From positions 17,702,098 through 17,766,097 of the forward strand of contig OY740772.1 in the NCBI GenBank assembly GCA_963513935.1: a stretch of 64,000 nt of DNA. Direction: 5' to 3'. The notes under the pieces were generated by a model. The model searched no databases. It worked only from the letters and a program-made list of their open reading frames with translations, and was not told the origin of the DNA. Below, piece by piece: positions 48,372-63,500 of the stretch (positions within the stretch are counted from its first letter, which is position 1; every line of letters starts with the position of its first letter). The translations under genes and the position numbers were made by a program. Origin of the DNA: Aphrophora alni (taxonomy: Eukaryota; Arthropoda; Insecta; Hemiptera; Aphrophoridae).

Positions 48372-48524
48372 CTACAAACGTCTGCACCAATCATTTCTCC
48401 CGTAAAATGTATACATTGTTGAATGACGTACTAGTTATTTTCTCAAATAAATCGATAGTGAATTAAAAGATCTAAATCAAAATTGTAAACTAGCCAAATG
48501 TATACGTTACACTGTGACGGACTG

Positions 48525-48700
48525 CAGTATTATCACTGACGAGTGTTCACCATCCATCAAAACGTAACGGTCAGCAAAATAGTGACGGATATGACTTCAG
48601 CAAAAGCTGTAAATAAACGGCAACATCCATCATGACTTTCTATCTTTGATGAGGTGTTATCTGACAGCCAGTAGAATTGAGATTTTACTTTCAAATAAAT
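48525..48700 (+). repeat. Dispersed repeat family R6, copy 1
   Basis: It shares CATCCATCAAAACGT, GGTCAGCAAAATA and GGTGTTATCTGACAG with the inverted stretch 50895-51070. Class unknown. Confidence 0.45.
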
Positions 48701-49554
48701 CATATGTCACGGTTTAACAATTTTATTCTAATATTTTCCAAACTAGATTAATATATCCCATTAAGATATACTTTTAATTGAGTTGTAGTTAAAATAATAA
48801 CCATAAAAAATAGCCCACTAATTTAAACACTTTATTGAAAATAGCCCTTTTCTATTTAGATGTGAGGGAAAAAAGTTTTTTAAGTAAAGTGTAAGTGCAA
48901 AAAAGTACTTTATTACAGATATTTTACTTTTTTCACATATATGTAGTCTAGTCTAGAGAAAGTAATATGTGTGACAAAACCGATGTCGAGATAAATCCGT
49001 TTTGAGTTCCCAAAATTCAAATAAAATGATTTTTAAAATGGCGCCCGTCTCTCTATCATACGCGCAGTGGTCTACAGCCAAACACGTTTTTTAAAAACAA
49101 ATTGATAAGTCGACATATTTTGACGAAATATCGGGACTTCCACTTTTCGATTACTTAAAATTTTGGAGTGGTTTCTATTAAAAAAGTGGAAAATTTTGAT
49201 AGGCTCTAAAGATTATTATTAAATTTGTATGGAAATATGTTATTCTGGTTTGTAGTTATCGGTAAAAAAATTAAAATTGCCTTTGACAATATACAATTTT
49301 TCAAAATTGTCTCAATCGATTTCGTTCAAACTCTAACGAAATATGTAGATTAATGATTCAAACTCATCTTACAAATTGTAAGTAAATATTATTGAAATAC
49401 GATTTACGACGAGGACGTGTATAGAAACATATTTAAACTCTTATTTGTATTTGTATTTCATTTGTCTTTTAGATCAATAGTTGTGTAAAACACGTCAAAG
49501 ATAAAGAAAGAAAAAAACAAATAATAAGAAAGCAGTTATTAACAATTACGCTAA

Positions 49555-49835
49555 AAAGAACTAATAAAATTAAAAACTATTAAAAATTATCACTAAAAAC
49601 AAATTTCAACAAAATTAAAACTATTAAGAATTATCACTAAAAACCAATTTTAACAAAGTACAAACAAAATTAAAGCTATTAAAAATTATCACTAAAAACC
49701 AATTTCAATCTAGCACAAACAAAATTAAAACTATTAAAAATTATCACTAAAAGCCATTTTCAACTACAAAAAAACAAAATCAAAACTATTAAAAATTATC
49801 ACTAAAAACCAATTTCAACAAAACACAAATGAAAA
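49555..49835 (+). repeat. 55-bp minisatellite, array 1
   Basis: About five diverged units carry AATTAAAACTATTAAAAA, TTATCACTAAAAACCAA, TTTCAACAAAG and ACAAAC. The same unit forms a second array at 51795-52125. Units differ by substitutions and small indels, so this array is older than the 152-bp satellite. Confidence 0.8.
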
Positions 49836-49939
49836 CTGTAATACAAGCAGATCCTCAAAAAATGGTTTTTGGCCTTGTAGGAATTGAAATTGTATTTGTT
49901 AGATCAGGGGGGATATGTTTTATGAATCTCTGAATATCA

Positions 49940-50300
49940 CTATTCTCTTGACATTGACTAAGCTAAACGCTTAGCTTGTGTCAGTATCTCGGTACTAGCG
50001 GGTCTCAAAGCCACTACTCGCTACGCTCGTGTCGGTAACTGCAACCCTGTAAGGTCTAGTAACTAAACAATATCATATTTTCTTGAGAGGACAAAAAATT
50101 ACATTTTTTACAATAACTTCGCTATTTGTCGTCGTAGATTGGTATCACTGCATGCAGAATTGAAATTTGATCTAATTTAATATAAGTTGAATAAATAAAG
50201 ATATATAAACTAAAACTGTTTAGAAATGAGCACCATTTTGAGATTTTTAAACGATTTTTCTCAATTTCAATAATGTTCTATATGAGCATACTGTAGGTCC
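49940..50300 (+). repeat. Dispersed repeat family R2, copy
   Basis: It shares ACTACTCGCTACGCTCGTG, GGTCTAGTAACTA, ACAATAACTTCGCTATTTG and CGTCGTAGA with the other R2 copies, and extends further left with GCTAAACGCTTAGC. Confidence 0.6.
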
Positions 50301-51794
50301 TTATACCAAATATTACGACCCTATCTTAATTAGTGTTTACTTACAGATAACGACTGTCGGCTTGCCGAAACCATGAACCGTGAAGATCAGTAAAAATAGA
50401 TGTTATAATTTAAAACGATTTCCAAACTGGGTTATAAACACATTTCTGATACTACCATTATCATTTATTCAATCTACTATACTATTGTAGTAAACAAATT
50501 TAATATAACATACAATCGTTTAAAAAAAAAATCAGTTCTTTATAATTTCGAATCTCAACGAATGATGCCATTATTTTATTGGAGTTTTAAATTAAGGGTT
50601 GTCAGGAGTTTAGAAAGGGTTGTTGGCAGATTGTCAATGTACCAGTGCCAATTTGCAGTCTAACAAACATGGCTTCTCAATAATAGAGAATATTAATAAG
50701 TGATATCTGGTCTTTTAATGGCCATCACTCATCGAGGGGATTGAAATGTCAATTTATAAAACTCTGCGGAATAAAAAGGTTTGACACGGACACAAGGCTG
50801 CTAATTTAGTCAGAAATGTTCAACTCCACTTGTCTGCAGATCATCGATACGTTAATACAAAGTCATGCTAATGCAGTTTTTTTTGGAAAAATTGAAACTA
50901 TGTTGTTCATTAAAATTAGTCTGCCAGATAACACATTATCAATGATGTTTTGATTGATGTTCAATGGAGAGTTATACATCATTATTTTGCTGACCGAACG
51001 TTTTGATGGATGTAAAACGTCCGTCAATTTTGATTCATCGTTGTTCTTTGAGGACAATCACATTCTAAAATGAGAGGGGGAGATCAAACATTGTTGTAAT
51101 TCATACATTAATTTCAATCTGTTCTGATTGTGATTTTTTACTTGTAAATGACCAATACGAGTTAAAAACTGTAGTGGTGTTGACTTTATTTGTGAATTTC
51201 ACTTGTGTTTTGTTATTTACTTTTTCACATAATGTTTGACTTTCACGCAAAACTTCAAATATCCAAATAATATTCAAACTGTTTTACCATTACATTTACC
51301 TTTCAGTGTGTCATACGTAAAATAGCCGAACGTTACCTGTAAACGTTACGGTGTCAAGTTAAGCCAGTATCGTAGCTAGATCTTTCGTAACCAGGGAAAG
51401 ACAGACAAGTAGAGGAAGGATTTTTTCCCTTTATAAGTATAATTTGAAGAAAAAAAACACGCATACAGACATTATTAAAAACAATTTCCCAATACATTAA
51501 AATAATAACTAAAAATAATAAAGTTCACGTGAATTCTACAATCGAACAATACAATTTTAAACTGAGTGAATTTACTACTTTAAGTTAACATTCCATTATT
51601 CTTTTTTTGAATGTATAAATCACATCCGTATTCATGCTAAAATGTTTAACAATCGCTGCTTTTTTTTCGATGAAAAGAAACAATTAAAATAGTTTACAAA
51701 ACAAACAGTGAACGCGCTAAATTAAAAGTTACGGCGGAAAAAAAAAAACTCCACTAAACAGAATTGAAAAAAGGAATGTTCAATGTTCAAGGGT
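50301..51794. other. AT-rich spacer containing R6 copy 2 (minus) at about 50895-51070
   Basis: The minus-strand 64-codon ORF at 50863-51057 lies in the R6 repeat and is not called. The rest shows no gene or clear repeat. Confidence 0.4.
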
Positions 51795-52125
51795 AATTAC
51801 TACTATTAAAGATTATTACTAAAAACCAACTTTAACAAAGAACAAACAAAATTAAATCTATTAAAGATTACTTTAAAAACTAATTTTAAAAAGAACAAAC
51901 AAAATTAAAAGTATTAAAGATTATCACTAAAAACTAATTTCAACAAAGAACAAACAAAATTAAAACTGTTAAAAAATTTTTTTAAACCAATTTCAACAAA
52001 GCACAAACAAAATTAAAACTATTAAAGATTATTACTAAATACGAATTTCAACAAAGGACAAACAAAATTAAAACAATTTAGGATTATCAGTAAAAACTAA
52101 ATTCAACAAAGAACAAACAAAATTT
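51795..52125 (+). repeat. 55-bp minisatellite, array 2
   Basis: About six units. Successive CAAACAAAATT marks fall at 51843, 51896, 51951, 52004, 52059 and 52114, spaced 53-55 bp. The consensus is the same as in 49555-49835. Confidence 0.85.
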
Positions 52126-53789
52126 ATTGACCTCTAATATAAACCCTCTAAAATATTTTAAGTCGATTCTTTATATTTTACGAGATATTGAGCGGTACAA
52201 CTCTTTCTCATTTTTTTTTTGGTTAATCAGTTTTAGAACAAACGCTTCTAAAAGACTCATTACATTAAACGTCCTTAAATTCTGTGATTTAATTTTGTTT
52301 TATTTTTTGAAATGTCTGTAACTTTAAAATAGCTGAAACATTATGTTTTATAAGTTTACTGTGCATCTGGAAAGATGTACAACGAAACTAAGTTGTTGTT
52401 ACATCTCAGTTTCGTACTATTTACTGTTATTATCAACTACAAAACACAACATAGCAGTTTACTGCAGATAGAGAATCGTCCTCTTACCCTTCTTGCAATT
52501 CACACATTTTTACTACTCAAAATCCAAGTTTCAACCGTATTTTTTTTTAAATTAACCAATTATATTTTAAAATACCATACTTATATATACAACATTAACA
52601 CAAATAAAATTATTTACAACCAAGCGGGAGCGTTCCGCCTTACCAAGCTAAATGTATTTTCCTGATATTTTATTACTTTGTAACATTATTTTTTTTTCAA
52701 ATTACTCAAGCGCCGTAATTTTCTTTAGTTACAGTTTGACGAATTGATTTTGGTTATAATGCAAACATTTCACTATAGTTTTTCGAAATAACTTGTAACG
52801 ATTTTGAGACAAGAAATCATTTCAACAGTCTTCATAGTGTATCTATCCTTTCACTAAATTAACTTCCGAGTCGGCAGTTTTTTAGACATAGCGGCCAAAA
52901 CGACTGTGCCCTTAGCACAAACTCGGTCGAGCCACAATTTTAAACAATTTTTTTTGTCTAATGAATGCTTCGCTCTTGATTTTTAAAATATATTTGTATT
53001 TCGTTTTGAGAAAGTTTGTGTATTCTTTGTAATTCTCACAATACAAAACATTATTTTTCACTTTGTTTCCAGTTATCATATCACATTTTATCTCTATACA
53101 ATAGGTACATAAGGGAAAAAGTAAAACAAATTTCATTAAAATTATTTTAGAAATACCTTATTAGGTAGGTGTGAATAATAAAATATATAGCGTGTCTCAT
53201 TTATCTCCTCCATCTTTGACATTGACTGACTTACGGTCTTTAGCGGCTGAATGTATTTTAATGTATAAGGTTACGCGTGCGCTCTTTAAAATTTCGCGGA
53301 GAAAAACCAGAAGAACTTAATTTAAAAAATCAACTCTCCCCCTTCTTTAAAGAGGGGTATTATATCTAGAAAGTACCACGGAAACGAAATTATATTTATA
53401 CTTTTATTTAACTACTATATCTATTTAATAAATGGTGCACCAACTGTGTCTCGTGTACGTATATTATTATGTATGCACTTTTATACTTTGTAATGCGGAA
53501 CACTGCCACGTTCCTAAAGAGAGACATCACTATATTTAAGTGTCTTACACATCCATTCAGAAAAGTAAATATTGAACCAAATAAACTAATGAGATAAACA
53601 AAATCGGTTGAAAAACAAAAAGTTAAAATATTCTACACCCTATTAAAATTGTTATTAGAAATTTTTGGAATAATGAAAATTTATGAGATGTATGTTAATC
53701 TATGGATGTAAGTATAATTTGTAAAGGAGAGTATAAAATGGAAATTATTCACACTTATTTAATATGCTGTCAGACAATCCTTTATTTTC
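52126..53789. other. AT-rich spacer, no gene recognised
   Basis: A 96-codon ORF at 52375-52665 is hydrophobic and AT-driven in composition, with no family signature. The minus ORF 52912-53136 is likewise unassigned. Confidence 0.4.
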
Positions 53790-54135
53790 TTTGTTTTTCT
53801 TGTTTATTCAATGCACGAAGCGTTTCGACTTATTTAACTTCAGTAATTTTCAAAACCTTTGAATCACACCAAAAATAATTGAAACGCAACACAAACATGA
53901 ATATACGGGAACTTTTAAAATTCATTTATAGTCACACGGTGATATAAATACTACATAGTACTACGTCACAAAACAAGTTCGCCGACCACCTGTTAAATAA
54001 ATATTTATAAATATGCGTTTGTATTTGTGTTTTATTTATTGACATTGTGCGATTCAAAGCATTTGAAAAAGACTGAACTGAAATAATTCGAAACGCGTCG
54101 CGCATGAAACAAGGAAATAAACGATTGATTGCCAG
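53790..54135. repeat. Element with inverted ends carrying a TGAA..TTCGAAACGC motif
   Basis: The left end (about 53790-53855) and right end (about 54055-54130) are imperfect inverted copies, with CTTGTTT, CATGC/AATGC, GCGTTTCGA, TTATTT, TTCAGT and TTTTCAAA in order. Reading outward, each has CTGAA..., about 10 nt, TTCGAAACGC or GTCGAAACGC. This resembles the hammerhead-like ends at 17740-19130, but here CUGANGA is broken and stem I pairing is not seen. Confidence 0.6.
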
Positions 54136-54507
54136 CATTATAAAATATAATTAAAAATAACTATCCAAGTAAGTATACACTTATAAATTTGGAAAATGTA
54201 AACGAGCGCCTAAGGATTTACATTATGTTAGGTTATTTGGTGCCCTACCTTTAGTTATGCCCTAGTTGAGATATTTTGAGTTAAAGTGTGTTTATAAGAT
54301 TAATGAGTAAAATGAATGAATATGTAATTATTTTCCACCTCAAACATAAAATATATTTGTTAAACATAGCTGATATACAACACATTACAATTTATATTTG
54401 GTGATGAATTAGACAATGCTTAGGCACTGCCTGATAGGGATTTATAATTACTGTTCTACTTAAATTATATAGAAAAAAACTTGTACGAGTGCCTCTATAC
54501 AATTTAA

Positions 54508-57500
54508 GAGAAAGATTTATTCACATATTATAAAAGTGCTAATCCACTTTATGACTAAAATAAATAATACGTTATCGTATTGCTTTGTCTAGCAAAATTA
54601 AATAAATAAATACGTAATTAATAAAGCAATACAATACCGAATTATCTTAATAAAACAAAGAGAAAGATTTATTCACATATTATAAAAGTGCTAATCCACT
54701 TTATGACTAAAATAAATAATACGTTATCGTATTGCTTTGTCTAGCAAAATTAAATAAATAAACGTAATTAATAAAGCAATACAATACCGAATTATCTTAA
54801 TAAAACAAAGAGAAAGATTTATTCACATATTATAAAAGTGCTAATCCACTTTATGACTAAAATAAATAATACGTTATCGTATTGCTTTGTCTAGCAAAAT
54901 TAAATAAATAAATACGTAATTAATAAAGCAATACAATACCGAATTATCTTAATAAAACAAAGAGAAAGATTTATTCACATATTATAAAAGTGCTAATCCA
55001 CTTTATGACTAAAATAAATAATACGTTATCGTATTGCTTTGTCTAGCAAAATTAAATAAATAAATACGTAATTAATAAAGCAATACAATACCGAATTATC
55101 TTAATAAAACAAAGAGAAAGATTTATTCACATATTATAAAAGTGCTAATCCACTTTATGACTAAAATAAATAATACGTTATCGTATTGCTTTGTCTAGCA
55201 AAATTAAATAAATAAATACGTAATTAATAAAGCAATACAATACCGAATTATCTTAATAAAACAAAGAGAAAGATTTATTCACATATTATAAAAGTGCTAA
55301 TCCACTTTATGACTAAAATAAATAATACGTTATCGTATTGCTTTGTCTAGCAAAATTAAATAAATAAACGTAATTAATAAAGCAATACAATACCGAATTA
55401 TCTTAATAAAACAAAGAGAAAGATTTATTCACATATTATAAAAGTGCTAATCCACTTTATGACTAAAATAAATAATACGTTATCGTATTGCTTTGTCTAG
55501 CAAAATTAAATAAATAAATACGTAATTAATAAAGCAATACAATACCGAATTATCTTAATAAAACAAAGAGAAAGATTTATTCACATATTATAAAAGTGCT
55601 AATCCACTTTATGACTAAAATAAATAATACGTTATCGTATTGCTTTGTCTAGCAAAATTAAATAAATAAATACGTAATTAATAAAGCAATACAATACCGA
55701 ATTATCTTAATAAAACAAAGAGAAAGATTTATTCACATATTATAAAAGTGCTAATCCACTTTATGACTAAAATAAATAATACGTTATCGTATTGCTTTGT
55801 CTAGCAAAATTAAATAAATAAATACGTAATTAATAAAGCAATACAATACCGAATTATCTTAATAAAACAAAGAGAAAGATTTATTCACATATTATAAAAG
55901 TGCTAATCCACTTTATGACTAAAATAAATAATACGTTATCGTATTGCTTTGTCTAGCAAAATTAAATAAATAAATACGTAATTAATAAAGCAATACAATA
56001 CCGAATTATCTTAATAAAACAAAGAGAAAGATTTATTCACATATTATAAAAGTGCTAATCCACTTTATGACTAAAATAAATAATACGTTATCGTATTGCT
56101 TTGTCTAGCAAAATTAAATAAATAAATACGTAATTAATAAAGCAATACAATACCGAATTATCTTAATAAAACAAAGAGAAAGATTTATTCACATATTATA
56201 AAAGTGCTAATCCACTTTATGACTAAAATAAATAATACGTTATCGTATTGCTTTGTCTAGCAAAATTAAATAAATAAATACGTAATTAATAAAGCAATAC
56301 AATACCGAATTATCTTAATAAAACAAAGAGAAAGATTTATTCACATATTATAAAAGTGCTAATCCACTTTATGACTAAAATAAATAATACGTTATCGTAT
56401 TGCTTTGTCTAGCAAAATTAAATAAATAAATACGTAATTAATAAAGCAATACAATACCGAATTATCTTAATAAAACAAAGAGAAAGATTTATTCACATAT
56501 TATAAAAGTGCTAATCCACTTTATGACTAAAATAAATAATACGTTATCGTATTGCTTTGTCTAGCAAAATTAAATAAATAAATACGTAATTAATAAAGCA
56601 ATACAATACCGAATTATCTTAATAAAACAAAGAGAAAGATTTATTCACATATTATAAAAGTGCTAATCCACTTTATGACTAAAATAAATAATACGTTATC
56701 GTATTGCTTTGTCTAGCAAAATTAAATAAATAAATACGTAATTAATAAAGCAATACAATACCGAATTATCTTAATAAAACAAAGAGAAAGATTTATTCAC
56801 ATATTATAAAAGTGCTAATCCACTTTATGACTAAAATAAATAATACGTTATCGTATTGCTTTGTCTAGCAAAATTAAATAAATAAATACGTAATTAATAA
56901 AGCAATACAATACCGAATTATCTTAATAAAACAAAGAGAAAGATTTATTCACATATTATAAAAGTGCTAATCCACTTTATGACTAAAATAAATAATACGT
57001 TATCGTATTGCTTTGTCTAGCAAAATTAAATAAATAAATACGTAATTAATAAAGCAATACAATACCGAATTATCTTAATAAAACAAAGAGAAAGATTTAT
57101 TCACATATTATAAAAGTGCTAATCCACTTTATGACTAAAATAAATAATACGTTATCGTATTGCTTTGTCTAGCAAAATTAAATAAATAAATACGTAATTA
57201 ATAAAGCAATACAATACCGAATTATCTTAATAAAACAAAGAGAAAGATTTATTCACATATTATAAAAGTGCTAATCCACTTTATGACTAAAATAAATAAT
57301 ACGTTATCGTATTGCTTTGTCTAGCAAAATTAAATAAATAAATACGTAATTAATAAAGCAATACAATACCGAATTATCTTAATAAAACAAAGAGAAAGAT
57401 TTATTCACATATTATAAAAGTGCTAATCCACTTTATGACTAAAATAAATAATACGTTATCGTATTGCTTTGTCTAGCAAAATTAAATAAATAAATACGTA

Positions 57501-60500
57501 ATTAATAAAGCAATACAATACCGAATTATCTTAATAAAACAAAGAGAAAGATTTATTCACATATTATAAAAGTGCTAATCCACTTTATGACTAAAATAAA
57601 TAATACGTTATCGTATTGCTTTGTCTAGCAAAATTAAATAAATAAATACGTAATTAATAAAGCAATACAATACCGAATTATCTTAATAAAACAAAGAGAA
57701 AGATTTATTCACATATTATAAAAGTGCTAATCCACTTTATGACTAAAATAAATAATACGTTATCGTATTGCTTTGTCTAGCAAAATTAAATAAATAAATA
57801 CGTAATTAATAAAGCAATACAATACCGAATTATCTTAATAAAACAAAGAGAAAGATTTATTCACATATTATAAAAGTGCTAATCCACTTTATGACTAAAA
57901 TAAATAATACGTTATCGTATTGCTTTGTCTAGCAAAATTAAATAAATAAATACGTAATTAATAAAGCAATACAATACCGAATTATCTTAATAAAACAAAG
58001 AGAAAGATTTATTCACATATTATAAAAGTGCTAATCCACTTTATGACTAAAATAAATAATACGTTATCGTATTGCTTTGTCTAGCAAAATTAAATAAATA
58101 AATACGTAATTAATAAAGCAATACAATACCGAATTATCTTAATAAAACAAAGAGAAAGATTTATTCACATATTATAAAAGTGCTAATCCACTTTATGACT
58201 AAAATAAATAATACGTTATCGTATTGCTTTGTCTAGCAAAATTAAATAAATAAATACGTAATTAATAAAGCAATACAATACCGAATTATCTTAATAAAAC
58301 AAAGAGAAAGATTTATTCACATATTATAAAAGTGCTAATCCACTTTATGACTAAAATAAATAATACGTTATCGTATTGCTTTGTCTAGCAAAATTAAATA
58401 AATAAATACGTAATTAATAAAGCAATACAATACCGAATTATCTTAATAAAACAAAGAGAAAGATTTATTCACATATTATAAAAGTGCTAATCCACTTTAT
58501 GACTAAAATAAATAATACGTTATCGTATTGCTTTGTCTAGCAAAATTAAATAAATAAATACGTAATTAATAAAGCAATACAATACCGAATTATCTTAATA
58601 AAACAAAGAGAAAGATTTATTCACATATTATAAAAGTGCTAATCCACTTTATGACTAAAATAAATAATACGTTATCGTATTGCTTTGTCTAGCAAAATTA
58701 AATAAATAAATACGTAATTAATAAAGCAATACAATACCGAATTATCTTAATAAAACAAAGAGAAAGATTTATTCACATATTATAAAAGTGCTAATCCACT
58801 TTATGACTAAAATAAATAATACGTTATCGTATTGCTTTGTCTAGCAAAATTAAATAAATAAATACGTAATTAATAAAGCAATACAATACCGAATTATCTT
58901 AATAAAACAAAGAGAAAGATTTATTCACATATTATAAAAGTGCTAATCCACTTTATGACTAAAATAAATAATACGTTATCGTATTGCTTTGTCTAGCAAA
59001 ATTAAATAAATAAATACGTAATTAATAAAGCAATACAATACCGAATTATCTTAATAAAACAAAGAGAAAGATTTATTCACATATTATAAAAGTGCTAATC
59101 CACTTTATGACTAAAATAAATAATACGTTATCGTATTGCTTTGTCTAGCAAAATTAAATAAATAAATACGTAATTAATAAAGCAATACAATACCGAATTA
59201 TCTTAATAAAACAAAGAGAAAGATTTATTCACATATTATAAAAGTGCTAATCCACTTTATGACTAAAATAAATAATACGTTATCGTATTGCTTTGTCTAG
59301 CAAAATTAAATAAATAAATACGTAATTAATAAAGCAATACAATACCGAATTATCTTAATAAAACAAAGAGAAAGATTTATTCACATATTATAAAAGTGCT
59401 AATCCACTTTATGACTAAAATAAATAATACGTTATCGTATTGCTTTGTCTAGCAAAATTAAATAAATAAATACGTAATTAATAAAGCAATACAATACCGA
59501 ATTATCTTAATAAAACAAAGAGAAAGATTTATTCACATATTATAAAAGTGCTAATCCACTTTATGACTAAAATAAATAATACGTTATCGTATTGCTTTGT
59601 CTAGCAAAATTAAATAAATAAATACGTAATTAATAAAGCAATACAATACCGAATTATCTTAATAAAACAAAGAGAAAGATTTATTCACATATTATAAAAG
59701 TGCTAATCCACTTTATGACTAAAATAAATAATACGTTATCGTATTGCTTTGTCTAGCAAAATTAAATAAATAAATACGTAATTAATAAAGCAATACAATA
59801 CCGAATTATCTTAATAAAACAAAGAGAAAGATTTATTCACATATTATAAAAGTGCTAATCCACTTTATGACTAAAATAAATAATACGTTATCGTATTGCT
59901 TTGTCTAGCAAAATTAAATAAATAAATACGTAATTAATAAAGCAATACAATACCGAATTATCTTAATAAAACAAAGAGAAAGATTTATTCACATATTATA
60001 AAAGTGCTAATCCACTTTATGACTAAAATAAATAATACGTTATCGTATTGCTTTGTCTAGCAAAATTAAATAAATAAATACGTAATTAATAAAGCAATAC
60101 AATACCGAATTATCTTAATAAAACAAAGAGAAAGATTTATTCACATATTATAAAAGTGCTAATCCACTTTATGACTAAAATAAATAATACGTTATCGTAT
60201 TGCTTTGTCTAGCAAAATTAAATAAATAAATACGTAATTAATAAAGCAATACAATACCGAATTATCTTAATAAAACAAAGAGAAAGATTTATTCACATAT
60301 TATAAAAGTGCTAATCCACTTTATGACTAAAATAAATAATACGTTATCGTATTGCTTTGTCTAGCAAAATTAAATAAATAAATACGTAATTAATAAAGCA
60401 ATACAATACCGAATTATCTTAATAAAACAAAGAGAAAGATTTATTCACATATTATAAAAGTGCTAATCCACTTTATGACTAAAATAAATAATACGTTATC

Positions 60501-63500
60501 GTATTGCTTTGTCTAGCAAAATTAAATAAATAAATACGTAATTAATAAAGCAATACAATACCGAATTATCTTAATAAAACAAAGAGAAAGATTTATTCAC
60601 ATATTATAAAAGTGCTAATCCACTTTATGACTAAAATAAATAATACGTTATCGTATTGCTTTGTCTAGCAAAATTAAATAAATAAATACGTAATTAATAA
60701 AGCAATACAATACCGAATTATCTTAATAAAACAAAGAGAAAGATTTATTCACATATTATAAAAGTGCTAATCCACTTTATGACTAAAATAAATAATACGT
60801 TATCGTATTGCTTTGTCTAGCAAAATTAAATAAATAAATACGTAATTAATAAAGCAATACAATACCGAATTATCTTAATAAAACAAAGAGAAAGATTTAT
60901 TCACATATTATAAAAGTGCTAATCCACTTTATGACTAAAATAAATAATACGTTATCGTATTGCTTTGTCTAGCAAAATTAAATAAATAAATACGTAATTA
61001 ATAAAGCAATACAATACCGAATTATCTTAATAAAACAAAGAGAAAGATTTATTCACATATTATAAAAGTGCTAATCCACTTTATGACTAAAATAAATAAT
61101 ACGTTATCGTATTGCTTTGTCTAGCAAAATTAAATAAATAAATACGTAATTAATAAAGCAATACAATACCGAATTATCTTAATAAAACAAAGAGAAAGAT
61201 TTATTCACATATTATAAAAGTGCTAATCCACTTTATGACTAAAATAAATAATACGTTATCGTATTGCTTTGTCTAGCAAAATTAAATAAATAAATACGTA
61301 ATTAATAAAGCAATACAATACCGAATTATCTTAATAAAACAAAGAGAAAGATTTATTCACATATTATAAAAGTGCTAATCCACTTTATGACTAAAATAAA
61401 TAATACGTTATCGTATTGCTTTGTCTAGCAAAATTAAATAAATAAATACGTAATTAATAAAGCAATACAATACCGAATTATCTTAATAAAACAAAGAGAA
61501 AGATTTATTCACATATTATAAAAGTGCTAATCCACTTTATGACTAAAATAAATAATACGTTATCGTATTGCTTTGTCTAGCAAAATTAAATAAATAAATA
61601 CGTAATTAATAAAGCAATACAATACCGAATTATCTTAATAAAACAAAGAGAAAGATTTATTCACATATTATAAAAGTGCTAATCCACTTTATGACTAAAA
61701 TAAATAATACGTTATCGTATTGCTTTGTCTAGCAAAATTAAATAAATAAATACGTAATTAATAAAGCAATACAATACCGAATTATCTTAATAAAACAAAG
61801 AGAAAGATTTATTCACATATTATAAAAGTGCTAATCCACTTTATGACTAAAATAAATAATACGTTATCGTATTGCTTTGTCTAGCAAAATTAAATAAATA
61901 AATACGTAATTAATAAAGCAATACAATACCGAATTATCTTAATAAAACAAAGAGAAAGATTTATTCACATATTATAAAAGTGCTAATCCACTTTATGACT
62001 AAAATAAATAATACGTTATCGTATTGCTTTGTCTAGCAAAATTAAATAAATAAATACGTAATTAATAAAGCAATACAATACCGAATTATCTTAATAAAAC
62101 AAAGAGAAAGATTTATTCACATATTATAAAAGTGCTAATCCACTTTATGACTAAAATAAATAATACGTTATCGTATTGCTTTGTCTAGCAAAATTAAATA
62201 AATAAATACGTAATTAATAAAGCAATACAATACCGAATTATCTTAATAAAACAAAGAGAAAGATTTATTCACATATTATAAAAGTGCTAATCCACTTTAT
62301 GACTAAAATAAATAATACGTTATCGTATTGCTTTGTCTAGCAAAATTAAATAAATAAATACGTAATTAATAAAGCAATACAATACCGAATTATCTTAATA
62401 AAACAAAGAGAAAGATTTATTCACATATTATAAAAGTGCTAATCCACTTTATGACTAAAATAAATAATACGTTATCGTATTGCTTTGTCTAGCAAAATTA
62501 AATAAATAAATACGTAATTAATAAAGCAATACAATACCGAATTATCTTAATAAAACAAAGAGAAAGATTTATTCGACATATTATAAAAGTGCTAATCCAC
62601 TTTATGACTAAAAAAATAATATATCGTTGCTTTGTCTAGCAAAATTAAATAAATAAATACGTAATTAATAAAGCAATACAATACCGAATTATCTTAATAA
62701 AACAAAGAGAAAGATNNNNNNNNNNNNNNNNNNNNNNNNNNNNNNNNNNNNNNNNNNNNNNNNNNNNNNNNNNNNNNNNNNNNNNNNNNNNNNNNNNNNN
62801 NNNNNNNNNNNNNNNNNNNNNNNNNNNNNNNNNNNNNNNNNNNNNNNNNNNNNNNNNNNNNNNNNNNNNNNNNNNNNNNNNNNNNNNNNNNNNNNNNNNN
62901 NNNNNNNNNNNNNNNACGTAATTAATAAAGCAATACAATACCGAATTCTCTTAATAAAACAAAGAGAAAGATTTATTCACATATTATAAAAGTGCTAATC
63001 CACTTTATGACTAAAATAAATAATACGTTATCGTATTGCTTTGTCTAGCAAAATTAAATAAATAAATACGTAATTAATAAAGCAATACAATACCGAATTA
63101 TCTTAATAAAACAAAGAGAAAGATTTATTCACATATTATAAAAGTGCTAATCCACTTTATGACTAAAATAAATAATACGTTATCGTATTGCTTTGTCTAG
63201 CAAAATTAAATAAATAAATACGTAATTAATAAAGCAATACAATACCGAATTCTCTTAATAAAACAAAGAGAAAGATTTATTCACATATTATAAAAGTGCT
63301 AATCCACTTTATGACTAAAATAAATAATACGTTATCGTATTGCTTTGTCTAGCAAAATTAAATAAATAAATACGTAATTAATAAAGCAATACAATACCGA
63401 ATTATCTTAATAAAACAAAGAGAAAGATTTATTCACATATTATAAAAGTGCTAATCCACTTTATGACTAAAATAAATAATACGTTATCGTATTGCTTTGT

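Noticed and set aside
53822..54100. Calling the inverted TTCGAAACGC motifs as hammerhead ribozymes
   Set aside because: The CUGANGA core is broken in both, and no stem I pairing flanks a proper cleavage triplet. They are recorded only as a resembling repeat.
62645..62938. 97-aa ORF spanning the gap
   Set aside because: It consists mostly of unknown residues from the 200-N gap.
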